Of a DNA stretch of 64,000 nucleotides, positions 50,062-56,799 are shown piece by piece. Within the stretch, counting starts at the first letter, position 1. Each line of letters opens with the position of its first letter. This DNA is from Streptomyces venezuelae (lineage in GTDB: Bacteria; Actinomycetota; Actinomycetes; Streptomycetales; Streptomycetaceae). Where the stretch lies: assembly GCF_008642355.1 (NCBI RefSeq), contig NZ_CP029193.1, positions 5,232,001 to 5,296,000 of the forward strand, in the 5' to 3' direction. The notes under the pieces are model-generated. The model saw only the letters and a program-made list of their open reading frames with translations, was not told the DNA's origin and did no database searches. The position numbers and the translations under genes are program-made.

Positions 50062-50235
50062 ATGGCCACCATCACGACGCCGGAAGACCTGAATGCTCTG
50101 CCCATCGGAGCCGTGTTCACCGACGCCGAAGAAGACACCGCCCGCAAGATCGACACAGACGCCTACCTCGTAACCGGGGTCGGAGCAGCCGTCACGTCCC
50201 GCTTCTTCGCCTTCCCGGTGAAGATCCACGACTGA
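50062..50235 (+). CDS. 57-residue phage protein
   Basis: MATITTPEDLNALPIGAVFT opens a small beta protein. It has a strong GAGGAGGAG ribosome site, and its stop overlaps the next ATG (TGATG). Function unknown. Confidence 0.58.
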   Translation: MATITTPEDLNALPIGAVFTDAEEDTARKIDTDAYLVTGVGAAVTSRFFAFPVKIHD

Positions 50236-50663
50236 TGCGACTGACCCCCCGCAAGGAGGAGGTCGAAGCGGTCAAGGCACTGCTGGAGGACCCCGACTTC
50301 AGCAGTGCCGACCAGATGGCCAAAGCGGTCATCAAGCAAGTCGCCGACATCCTCCAGATGCGCGACTGGGTGGCCCTCGTCCATACCTGGAGTGACGGAA
50401 GCCGCGGGCTGAACTGGGCGCCGTTCGGCAACGAGGCCGAGGCCAAGAGTTTCGCCTCCAAGCTCGCCATCGGCGGCACAGGACGACTCGTCAAGCTCAA
50501 CAGCCCCGGCGTCACACTCGCCAACATCGACGGCAAGAAGGGCTGGAAGGGCTACTGCCAGCACCCCGAGTGCGGACACGCCCCGTTCACCCACTCCGCC
50601 GCGAGCGCCGCCCGAGGCGCCTGCCAGATACCCACCTGCCCATGCAGCCGATTCGAGAAGTGA
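50235..50663 (+). CDS. hypothetical phage protein with C-terminal cysteine cluster
   Basis: A 142-residue protein (EEVEAVKALLEDPDFSSADQ) that ends in a likely zinc site: YCQHPECGHAPFTHS then CQIPTCPC. A helical N-terminus and a GWKGYC start to the metal domain are seen. No family is recognised. Confidence 0.62.
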   Translation: MRLTPRKEEVEAVKALLEDPDFSSADQMAKAVIKQVADILQMRDWVALVHTWSDGSRGLNWAPFGNEAEAKSFASKLAIGGTGRLVKLNSPGVTLANIDGKKGWKGYCQHPECGHAPFTHSAASAARGACQIPTCPCSRFEK

Positions 50664-50674
50664 GGACAACCGCC

Positions 50675-50911
50675 GTGAGTATCAGATCAGTTGAGTTCCG
50701 CACTTGCCCGTGCGGCAACAAGCGCGCCTACGAGGACGAGCGGGCAGCCGAGAAGGCCCTCGGTCGTGCTCAGGCCATGCGGCACCGCGCAGTCGACCGC
50801 AAGGGCTCCCGGCGCGGCCTGTACCGCGAGAACCGGTACTACGAATGCGACTACGGGATGTGGCACCTGACCGCGCAGTCCCGTGCCGAGTACACCGGGG
50901 CCGCCGCTTGA
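50675..50911 (+). CDS. small zinc-ribbon phage protein
   Basis: A 78-residue basic protein from GTG 50675: FRTCPCGNKRAYEDERAAEK, then ENRYYECDYGMWHLTAQS, in the style of short phage proteins that read like ribosomal zinc-binding proteins. Its stop overlaps the next TTG (TTGA). Confidence 0.62.
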   Translation: MSIRSVEFRTCPCGNKRAYEDERAAEKALGRAQAMRHRAVDRKGSRRGLYRENRYYECDYGMWHLTAQSRAEYTGAAA

Positions 50912-51195
50912 AGCACAGCGACAAGGCGCTCGCGAACGGCTGGGGCTGGGTCCTCGGCGTCTCGGGTCAGGAGTGCCGGGTGTACTCCCAGCCCGGCCAC
51001 GCCCCGGTTGAGGACCCGAAGGAACTGCTCGCCGAGGCGGCCAAGCTCCTTGGCCTTTCCGATCCGGCGCTCGTGCCGGCCCGCATCCGAAGGCTCAAGG
51101 CAGATCAGAAGCGCGCGCTGAAGTCGGCAGCACTGGCCTGGGAGACAGTGCACTCGCTCACCGACGCGCAGCGAGGCGAGAGGCCCGCCCGTTGA
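50908..51195 (+). CDS. hypothetical phage protein
   Basis: A 95-residue protein starting at a TTG (TTGA overlap): SDKALANGWGWVLGVSGQEC, then a helical C-terminus with ADQKRALKSAALAWETVHSL. It is coupled to the excisionase gene by a second TTGA overlap. Function unknown. Confidence 0.57.
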   Translation: MKHSDKALANGWGWVLGVSGQECRVYSQPGHAPVEDPKELLAEAAKLLGLSDPALVPARIRRLKADQKRALKSAALAWETVHSLTDAQRGERPAR

Positions 51196-51374
51196 GCCAG
51201 GGCGGCAGTAACCGGCTCCTTACGCCGGAAGAGGTGGCCGCGTGGCTCAAGGTCAGCGAGACCACCGTCAAGAACAAGTACCGGACGTGGGGACTGCGGC
51301 CCCAGAAGGTCGGCCGCCTCCTCCGATTCCGTGAGCGCGACATCGTCGCGTACCTCGACGAACACTACGGGTAA
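51192..51374 (+). CDS. xis: excisionase (MerR-type HTH)
   Basis: A 60-residue protein that is one winged-helix DNA-binding domain: LLTPEEVAAWLKVSETTVKN, KVGRLLRFRERDIVAYLDE, matching phage excisionase/AlpA-type directionality factors. It lies 35 bases before integrase, the standard xis-int order. Confidence 0.85.
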   Translation: MSQGGSNRLLTPEEVAAWLKVSETTVKNKYRTWGLRPQKVGRLLRFRERDIVAYLDEHYG

Positions 51375-51409
51375 CGGCACAGCCCTGCCCCAGCACGAAA
51401 GGGGGCCAC

Positions 51410-52669
51410 ATGGCTACCGTTTTTCAGAGATGCAAGACAGATAAGCGAAGCCCGCTTTACCCCTGCGGGAAGGTTCGCTGCGGCCACGACTGGACCGTCA
51501 GGTACAGAGAGCCGGGTGGGCGCACCGCACGGCAGCGGGAAGAAAGCTTCACCAAGAAGACGGCGGCAGACGCCTTCGCCGCCAAGGTCGAGAACGACAA
51601 GGACCACGGAACCTTCATCGACCCACAGGCCGGGAAGATCACGGTTCGAGCCTACGCGGAAGACTGGCTGAACCGCCGGGTGATCGGCGACTCCACTTAC
51701 TCGAACTACCGGGGCTTCATCGACACCCACCTCATACCCCTGCTCGGCCGGAAGACCATGGCCGGAGTCGCGAAGCGGGACATCGAACACTTCAAGGCGG
51801 CCATCAGCAAGAAGCTCGCGGCCAGCACGGTCCACGACCGCATGAAGCTCGTGAAGCACATGTTCTGGTCGGCCAAGGAAGAGAAGGTCATCCAGGAGGA
51901 CCCGACCAAGGATGTGAAGACCGCGCCAGGCAACCACGCGGTCGACGAGGATGAGATCCCCACCCTCCCCGAGGTCCGCCTCCTCCACGAGCACATGTCG
52001 CCGCAGTACAAGCTCACCGTCTGGCTCCAGGCCGGAGCCGGGCTGCGAGTGAGCGAGGCCCTCGCCTTCCACACCGGATGTCTGCGCAACGACGTGATCC
52101 GCGTCCGCTGGCAGATCAGCTCAAAGGCCCACCGCGACGACTGCAAGACCCGCCTGGTGCCGCTCAAGCATCGCGAAGAGGGCGAGTACCGCGACGTACC
52201 GGCGGCCCCGTTCGTCTGTGACGAGATCAATGCCCACGTTGAGCTGTGGGAGCCGATCCCGCTCACATTCCAGAACGCGGCCGGGAAGTCCCGGCAGGTC
52301 GCGGTGTTCTTCGCGCCCCGCGAGCGCGGGAAGGGCACCATGCCCACCGCCAACACGTACAGCTACCACTTCAAGAAGGCGTGCAGGCTGGCCGGGCTCG
52401 TGGACGCCGATGGTAAGCCGAAGTACCACCCGCACTCGCTCCGCCACTTCTTCGCTTCGACCGCCCTGGCGGCCGGCATCCCGATCCACGAGGTCTCACG
52501 GTGGCTCGGCCACAAGTCGATCAAGACCACGGTGGACATCTACGGGCACCTCGTCCCGGAGGCGTGGGACCGTTGCCGTGCGATCATGCAGAAGGCCATC
52601 GGGCCGGTGCCCATCGAGGTCGAGAGCGAGGCTCCAGAAGAGCCCGGCGAGTACGGTCCGGCTGCCTGA
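51410..52669 (+). CDS. int: tyrosine-family integrase
   Basis: A 419-residue site-specific recombinase. The N-terminal arm-binding region is basic, with a cysteine pair; residues 70-150 form the SAM-like core-binding domain (RAYAEDWLNRRVIGDSTYSN). The catalytic set is in order: Arg in GAGLRVSEALA (about 212), HSLRH (about 341-345), GHKS, and the nucleophile Tyr in TTVDIYGHLVPE (about 377). RBS AAGGGGG precedes the ATG. It lies next to attR and integrates the phage at the end of ychF. Confidence 0.96.
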   Translation: MATVFQRCKTDKRSPLYPCGKVRCGHDWTVRYREPGGRTARQREESFTKKTAADAFAAKVENDKDHGTFIDPQAGKITVRAYAEDWLNRRVIGDSTYSNYRGFIDTHLIPLLGRKTMAGVAKRDIEHFKAAISKKLAASTVHDRMKLVKHMFWSAKEEKVIQEDPTKDVKTAPGNHAVDEDEIPTLPEVRLLHEHMSPQYKLTVWLQAGAGLRVSEALAFHTGCLRNDVIRVRWQISSKAHRDDCKTRLVPLKHREEGEYRDVPAAPFVCDEINAHVELWEPIPLTFQNAAGKSRQVAVFFAPRERGKGTMPTANTYSYHFKKACRLAGLVDADGKPKYHPHSLRHFFASTALAAGIPIHEVSRWLGHKSIKTTVDIYGHLVPEAWDRCRAIMQKAIGPVPIEVESEAPEEPGEYGPAA

Positions 52670-52670
52670 T

Positions 52671-52719
52671 GTGCTGGGTGTGCTGGTTAAGTTCCTACCG
52701 TGCTGGATCTGTGCTGGAT
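52671..52719 (+). repeat. GTGCTGG direct repeats, probable integrase arm sites (right)
   Basis: GTGCTGGGT 52671-52679, GTGCTGGTT 52680-52688, then GTGCTGGAT at 52700-52708 and 52711-52719 with the same 11-bp period as the left-end pairs. They lie between int and the attR core. Confidence 0.6.
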
Positions 52720-52767
52720 GCGATCTTGAGAAGCCACGTTTTCGCAGGTCGGAGCTCTGCATTGAAC

Positions 52768-52788
52768 GTTCCGCTTCAACGTGTAGTG
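52768..52788 (+). other. attR: attR of the prophage; displaced 3' end of ychF
   Basis: GTTCCGCTTCAA identical to attL, continuing CGTGTAGTG. In frame it reads FRFNV-stop, the native GC-rich end of ychF left behind when the phage integrated. DNA to its right is host chromosome. Confidence 0.88.
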
Positions 52789-52840
52789 CCTGATTCCTTG
52801 ATCGGCTAACGTGGCTGGTCAGAGCATGAATCCCCAGGTC

Positions 52841-52877
52841 AGGGGCCAGATCATCGGGTCTGGCCCCTTCCTGTTTT
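52841..52877 (+). terminator. original chromosomal ychF terminator
   Basis: AGGGGCCAGA and TCTGGCCCCT form a 10-bp stem with an 8-base loop, followed by a T-rich stretch (TTCCTGTTTT). It now lies 54 bases past attR. From here to 53117 no gene is seen; a GTGCTGACT-CG-GTGCTGACC pair at 52909-52928 resembles the arm repeats but is outside the prophage. Confidence 0.75.
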
Positions 52878-53117
52878 CTCCTACGGATTCAGGCTGTTTC
52901 CGGGTCGTGTGCTGACTCGGTGCTGACCCTGGCGGCGACTCTCGGAGGCTCTGACCTGGGGCTCCGGTGGGAGAGGGGAGGACAGCCGAAGGGATTGACC
53001 CGGACGAAGCGACGGCGGACCGGTTTCCCGTTCTGGAAACCCGAACCTCTTGTTGTGCAGGCCGCCGGCTGGGAACGATGAACGGGACACCGGAGCACGG
53101 GAACGAGGGGGCACCGT

Positions 53118-53294
53118 ATGAGGCTGACGAAGCTGGCCACCACCTGTGAGAACGGGGACTGTCCCACCCTGTATGCGACCGACAAGGGAACCCTGATCGT
53201 GCAGGGACACGGTCTCGACGTGCCGGAGGGCGAATCCCTGGTGGAAATCCCGATGGACCTCATCCGGAAGGCAATCCGTGATCAGCGCATCTAA
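53118..53294 (+). CDS. small protein of the chromosomal XRE/DUF6879 triad
   Basis: A 58-residue protein (MRLTKLATTCENGDCPTLYA, LIVQGHGLD, ESLVEIPMDLIRKAI) clearly related to the prophage protein at 8459. It has an N-terminal cysteine pair that the phage version lacks. Its end overlaps the GTG of the DUF6879 gene by 17 bases, mirroring the phage layout. Confidence 0.7.
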   Translation: MRLTKLATTCENGDCPTLYATDKGTLIVQGHGLDVPEGESLVEIPMDLIRKAIRDQRI

Positions 53295-53824
53295 CGACCT
53301 GGCTGCCCGCTTCTCCACCTTCCAGGAGGAGGCGTTCCGGCTGGAGACCCTCGACGACTACAGCAACTCGGGCAACCCTGCGGCCTTCCGTGCCTTCCTC
53401 GCGGGGGGAGACCAAGCCCGCCGACTACAACGCAGACTGGCTGGAGAGCGTACGAAAGGCGACGGGGAGCGGCAAGCGCATGGTGCGCGTCCACGTCCTG
53501 TCCCGCCCGCTCACGCCGTACCTCCGCTACGAGCTGAGTTGGGGTTACCAGACGAACATGACGGCGGGTGAGGAGTTCCACATCCTCGACACGACCGACC
53601 GCCCGAATCCGCTGGAGGGTGTGCCCGATTTCTGGCTCTTCGACGGCCGCGAGCCTGTGGTGCTCAACTACGACGAGAACGGCGCGTTCAGCGGGCCGAC
53701 GTTCGTCCCGGCACAGGGGGCGTTGCCCACGGGCGAGGAGTCCGAGTACGCGACGTATCGAAGCGTCGCCCTGGCCATGTCGGTGCCCTTCACCGAGCGG
53801 TGGGGGAAGCACGGAGCAGCGTGA
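53278..53824 (+). pseudogene. DUF6879 family gene with a frameshift in a G6 tract
   Basis: From GTG 53278 the frame reads LAARFSTFQEEAFRLETLDD to AFRAFLAG. It then hits six G at 53403-53408 and goes out of frame; removing one G restores ETKPADYNADWLESVRKA and the rest of the DUF6879 protein (MVRVHVLSRPLTPYLRYELS, GVPDFWLFDG) to the stop at 53824. It could be a decayed gene, a phase-variable one or a sequencing error. The stop overlaps the GTG of the XRE gene. Confidence 0.75.
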
Positions 53825-54651
53825 ATCAGGCAGAACTCGGCGCCGCGCTGCGGGCGCTGCGGCAGGCGTCCGGCAAGGAGGCCAAGGCCGTCGCACGCAG
53901 CGCAGTCATGTCGACCGCCAAGCTGTCGAAGATCGAGAACGGCCGTGTCGCCCCGGCGACGGCGGACGTGGAACGCATCCTCACGGCTTTGGACGTGTCC
54001 CCGGAGATCAAGGCCGAGTACCTTGCTGTAGCCCGCGCACAGGCCACAGAGGCAACCGCATGGCGCCTCTTTCGGCGCATGGGCTACCACAAGAAGCAGG
54101 AGCAGATCAGGGCGTTGGAGTCCTCGATGACGCTCCTGCGCCTCTTCCAGCCGTCCCTGGTTCCCGGTCTGCTCCAGACGCCCGAGTACATCCGGGCAGT
54201 GTTGGAGCCGAAGGGCCTCACGGACGAACAGCTCTCCCGTACGGTCTCCGCCCGGATCGAGCGGCAACGCGTCCTGTACGACACCAGCAAAGCCCTGCAC
54301 TTCGTGGTTACGGAACCCGTCCTGCGCTGGCGTCTCCTTCCGCCCGCGATGATGGCGGGCCAGCTGGACCGCATCGTGTCGGTGTCCCGCCTGCCGAACG
54401 TGGACGTGCGCGTGGTCCCCCTCGACGCGCCGCAGCGCGACGTGCCCGGTCACTCCTTCGTCATCCGGGACGACCGTGTGGTGACGGTCGAGACGACACA
54501 CGCCGAGGTGGTCGTCACCGACCCACGGGACGTCTCCCTGTACGTCGAGAAGTTCGACCGCTTCGCCTCCGTGTCCCTTGCCGGGGACGCAATGCGCGAC
54601 CTAGTCGAGGGCATCCGGGACGCGTTCTTGCGCGAACGGGAAACGCCCTAG
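53821..54651 (+). CDS. XRE-family regulator with DUF5753 domain (chromosomal triad)
   Basis: A 276-residue regulator. HTH at residues 4-58 (LGAALRALRQASGKEAKAVA, STAKLSKIENGRVAPATADV) and DUF5753 at 95-270 (SLVPGLLQTPEYIRAVLEPK, RQRVLYDTSKALHFVVTEPV). GTG at 53821 overlaps the DUF6879 stop. Same family and gene order as the prophage triad at 7104-8722, but only moderately similar in sequence, so it is a parallel system rather than a recent copy. Confidence 0.88.
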   Translation: MNQAELGAALRALRQASGKEAKAVARSAVMSTAKLSKIENGRVAPATADVERILTALDVSPEIKAEYLAVARAQATEATAWRLFRRMGYHKKQEQIRALESSMTLLRLFQPSLVPGLLQTPEYIRAVLEPKGLTDEQLSRTVSARIERQRVLYDTSKALHFVVTEPVLRWRLLPPAMMAGQLDRIVSVSRLPNVDVRVVPLDAPQRDVPGHSFVIRDDRVVTVETTHAEVVVTDPRDVSLYVEKFDRFASVSLAGDAMRDLVEGIRDAFLRERETP

Positions 54652-54712
54652 CTTCGGCCCCTCGGACCGGCTGACCATGGCCTTCTCGACGAGATGCGGG
54701 GAGGCATACGAG

Positions 54713-54916
54713 ATGCACGGAGAGCCGTCGACGCTGCCGGAGCCGGTGGCTTCTTCCCTACCGCCGGCACGGCCGGAACCCGTCCCGGGCTGCCGGGACT
54801 GCCCCGGCCTCGCGGTACAACGGGCCAACGCCGGGTCGGTCTGGGACTACTCCAAGGTGTCCGACATGAACGTGACCCTGCGCGCACACCTGCGGGACGC
54901 GCACGGGGGCGAGTAA
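54713..54916 (+). CDS. small hypothetical protein
   Basis: A 67-residue protein from ATG 54713, chosen for GGGGAGG eight bases upstream. CRDCPGLAVQRANAGS and a C-terminal HLRDAHGG resemble the small Cys/His proteins found after XRE regulators in Streptomyces. TAATG overlap with the next gene. Confidence 0.65.
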   Translation: MHGEPSTLPEPVASSLPPARPEPVPGCRDCPGLAVQRANAGSVWDYSKVSDMNVTLRAHLRDAHGGE

Positions 54917-55137
54917 TGCCCCGCGCTGTGCTGCGGTACGTCACGCATCGGATCACCCAGCACCCAGACACCGACATGACGTTCGAGGCCGAGTGCCTCC
55001 GCTGCGACTGGTCGGCGACGCCTTCCGAGGACGGGGCGGCCGTGGACATCGAGTGCATGGGGCACACGGGACGCACCAGCCACGAGGGATTCAGGCGGGT
55101 GTGCACGTCGTTCGCTCTGGTGGTGCGGGCGGGGTGA
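54916..55137 (+). CDS. DUF7848-like small zinc-finger protein
   Basis: A 73-residue protein: AVLRYVTHRITQHPDTDMTF, AECLRCDWSATPSEDG, then CMGHTGRTSHEGFRRV, with CxxC...CxxH and further His. This is a pattern common in Streptomyces small proteins next to XRE/DUF397-type genes. Function unknown. Confidence 0.65.
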   Translation: MPRAVLRYVTHRITQHPDTDMTFEAECLRCDWSATPSEDGAAVDIECMGHTGRTSHEGFRRVCTSFALVVRAG

Positions 55138-55255
55138 CGACGACCCGAGCGTCCCTTGCTTCAGCTGCCGTCAGACGCACTGGAGGCGATGCCGACGGCC
55201 CCCAGCACGCGACACAGACACGGGCCTCCGTTTGAGATCGAACAGGACGAAACCC

Positions 55256-55462
55256 ATGGCGAAGCGTTCCGAGCCGAAGAAGACGATGACCAAGGGGGAG
55301 TGGATCGAACAACAGCTGGCCAATGCCCCGGAGCCGACGGCCGAGGATGTCTGGTGGGTGCTCAACAGGTTCGGCTTCCCGACGGAACAGGTGGAGGCGG
55401 CCTACCAGGCGATGCTCCGGGAGAAGGAGGAACGCGCCGCAAGGCGCACAGCTGAGCCCTGA
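55256..55462 (+). CDS. small hypothetical protein
   Basis: A 68-residue helical protein (KTMTKGEWIEQQLANAPEPT, DVWWVLNRFGFPTEQVEAAY). AGGAC precedes the ATG. The feel is that of a small ribbon-helix or antitoxin-like protein but no toxin gene is adjacent. Function unknown. Confidence 0.6.
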   Translation: MAKRSEPKKTMTKGEWIEQQLANAPEPTAEDVWWVLNRFGFPTEQVEAAYQAMLREKEERAARRTAEP

Positions 55463-55537
55463 GCTTCATCGCGGCTCCAAGGCTCCGCGCCACTCGGCGA
55501 GCCGGTCAGCCTGCCTGGCTCACGAGACGGGCTGTGT

Positions 55538-55810
55538 TCAGCTGAGCGGGGATGCGCAGGCCATGAACGGACCGGCCGCCCGGCTCCATGATTCTCCCCT
55601 GGCGAGAGCTGCCGCGCCTTCCGTGCGCAGCGACGTGACCACGGGGGTCAGGAAGTCCGTACGCCAATGCTGCACGGCCTCCGGCTTCATGCCGCTCGCC
55701 TCGACCGAGGCCCCCACCCTGGCTTCGAGTACGGCCGCGCCCTGCGCCGCGTCGTCCCCGGTCCACTCGTCCACGTGCTCGGCCACCAGGGCCCACGTCA
55801 GCTTGATCAT
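55538..55810 (-). CDS. hypothetical protein
   Basis: A 90-residue protein on the minus strand (MIKLTWALVAEHVDEWTGDD, GAAVLEARVGASVEASGMKP) of no recognised family. It lies directly downstream of the conserved element at 55868-55945, which may carry its promoter or leader. Confidence 0.5.
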   Translation of the reverse strand: MIKLTWALVAEHVDEWTGDDAAQGAAVLEARVGASVEASGMKPEAVQHWRTDFLTPVVTSLRTEGAAALARGESWSRAAGPFMACASPLS

Positions 55811-55867
55811 GCGCGGATCGTACGGACGGCCTCGGGCGGCGTGAAGAGCCAGAGGTGAGAGCGGGGG

Positions 55868-55945
55868 TGGGGGGTACGACCCCCGAAGGGGCCCGTCGTC
55901 GGCCGCCGCGTCTTAGCAGCTCGGGTTCTGCCACGGTTCCAGGGG
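55868..55945 (-). other. conserved non-coding element shared with prophage 40781-40857
   Basis: On the minus strand: AACCGTGGCAGAACCCGAG, GCTAAGACG, a GGCGGCCG patch, and the dyad GGGGGTCGTACCCCC, in the same order as in the prophage control region. The 240-base gap between the genes at 55810 and 56055 otherwise holds nothing recognised. Confidence 0.5.
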
Positions 55946-56054
55946 CGACGGGGCAGCTGTGGCGCTCCCTCCGGCGGCGATAGAAGCCGCAGGTCAGCGG
56001 CGATCCAACCGTTCTGCAGGGCATCCGTCGGCACTGCACAGGAATGAGAAGCGC

Positions 56055-56435
56055 TCAGGCCGCGGCTTCGCCGGGGTCCTCGTCCTCGTCTTCCGAGGAG
56101 CCGCCCCGCTCGTAACCCGACACGTCGATCTCGCGGCCGTCTGCGAGCCGTCTCTTGTGCGGGGCGACGTTGTGCTTGGTGGGCGGGTTCCGCTGCTCCT
56201 TCTCCTCTGCAGAGTCGGCGGCCGACCCGGTGTCCTGGGACTCCTCGGCGACGTTCTGTTCCTCGGCATGCCTAGCGGCCAGGACGGCGACGGCCAGAGC
56301 CGCGCCGCCGACCGTGCCGACCACGGCGAGGATCTTCGGCTTGTGCTTGCTGACCCAGCCCTTCGCCTTGGCGAAAGAGGTGGGCTCGCCGTCCTCGGGG
56401 ATGGGTTCGCTGGGCGTGGAGTCAGTCACGGGCAC
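56055..56435 (-). CDS. single-pass membrane protein of unknown function
   Basis: A 126-residue protein with a short cytosolic N-terminus, one transmembrane helix (KILAVVGTVGGAALAVAVLA, residues 34-54) and a charged, disordered, Glu/Asp-rich C-terminus. GTG start. It points away from the hsd operon. No family is recognised. Confidence 0.6.
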   Translation of the reverse strand: MPVTDSTPSEPIPEDGEPTSFAKAKGWVSKHKPKILAVVGTVGGAALAVAVLAARHAEEQNVAEESQDTGSAADSAEEKEQRNPPTKHNVAPHKRRLADGREIDVSGYERGGSSEDEDEDPGEAAA

Positions 56436-56460
56436 AGATCTACCGGACCCGTCCCTCGCC

Positions 56461-56480
56461 TGTCAGGCAATCACCTGACA
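56461..56480 (+). promoter_or_regulatory. TGTCAGG-N6-CCTGACA inverted repeat upstream of hsdM
   Basis: A perfect 7-bp dyad with a 6-base spacer in the 364-base gap between the membrane-protein gene and hsdM. It could be an operator for either divergent unit. No other feature is seen in this gap apart from a GGAAGAAGAG ribosome site before hsdM. Confidence 0.4.
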
Positions 56481-56799
56481 TCGCCCGATCAGGTTCCGTG
56501 GCGCTCGTACGTCTTCGCGTCTTCTTGAAGGTGCATCCTTTGGCCGCCGCAGCCGACTGCCGTCTTCGCTCTGTGGCCCGCCCGCCGGGCGGCTCTGCTT
56601 GGCGTCGGCCGCGAGGTGCCTCTCTTCCCATACAAGGCAGCTCTGCCGCTTTCTCTACTACGCTTCCCGGGTGGACTCGGCTGCCGCTTGCGTGGAACTC
56701 GCATCGACGGCTGGAAACGGCCGCGCGACGTAAGGTCACGCCGCAGGCATCAGGGTTGGCGGCCCGCGCGACCGCCATGACATACCGGGAAGAAGAGCC

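Noticed and set aside
52841..52877. right prophage end placed further right because of the GTGCTGACT pair at 52909
   Set aside because: The exact FRFNV-stop duplication at 52768 fixes the junction, and the hairpin after it fits the native ychF terminator; the pair is noted only as a look-alike.
55807..56034. 75-residue minus-strand protein
   Set aside because: Its frame runs through the conserved non-coding element and a Gly/Pro/Arg-rich stretch; similarity of its translation to that of the prophage region at 40.8 kb reflects the DNA element, not a protein.
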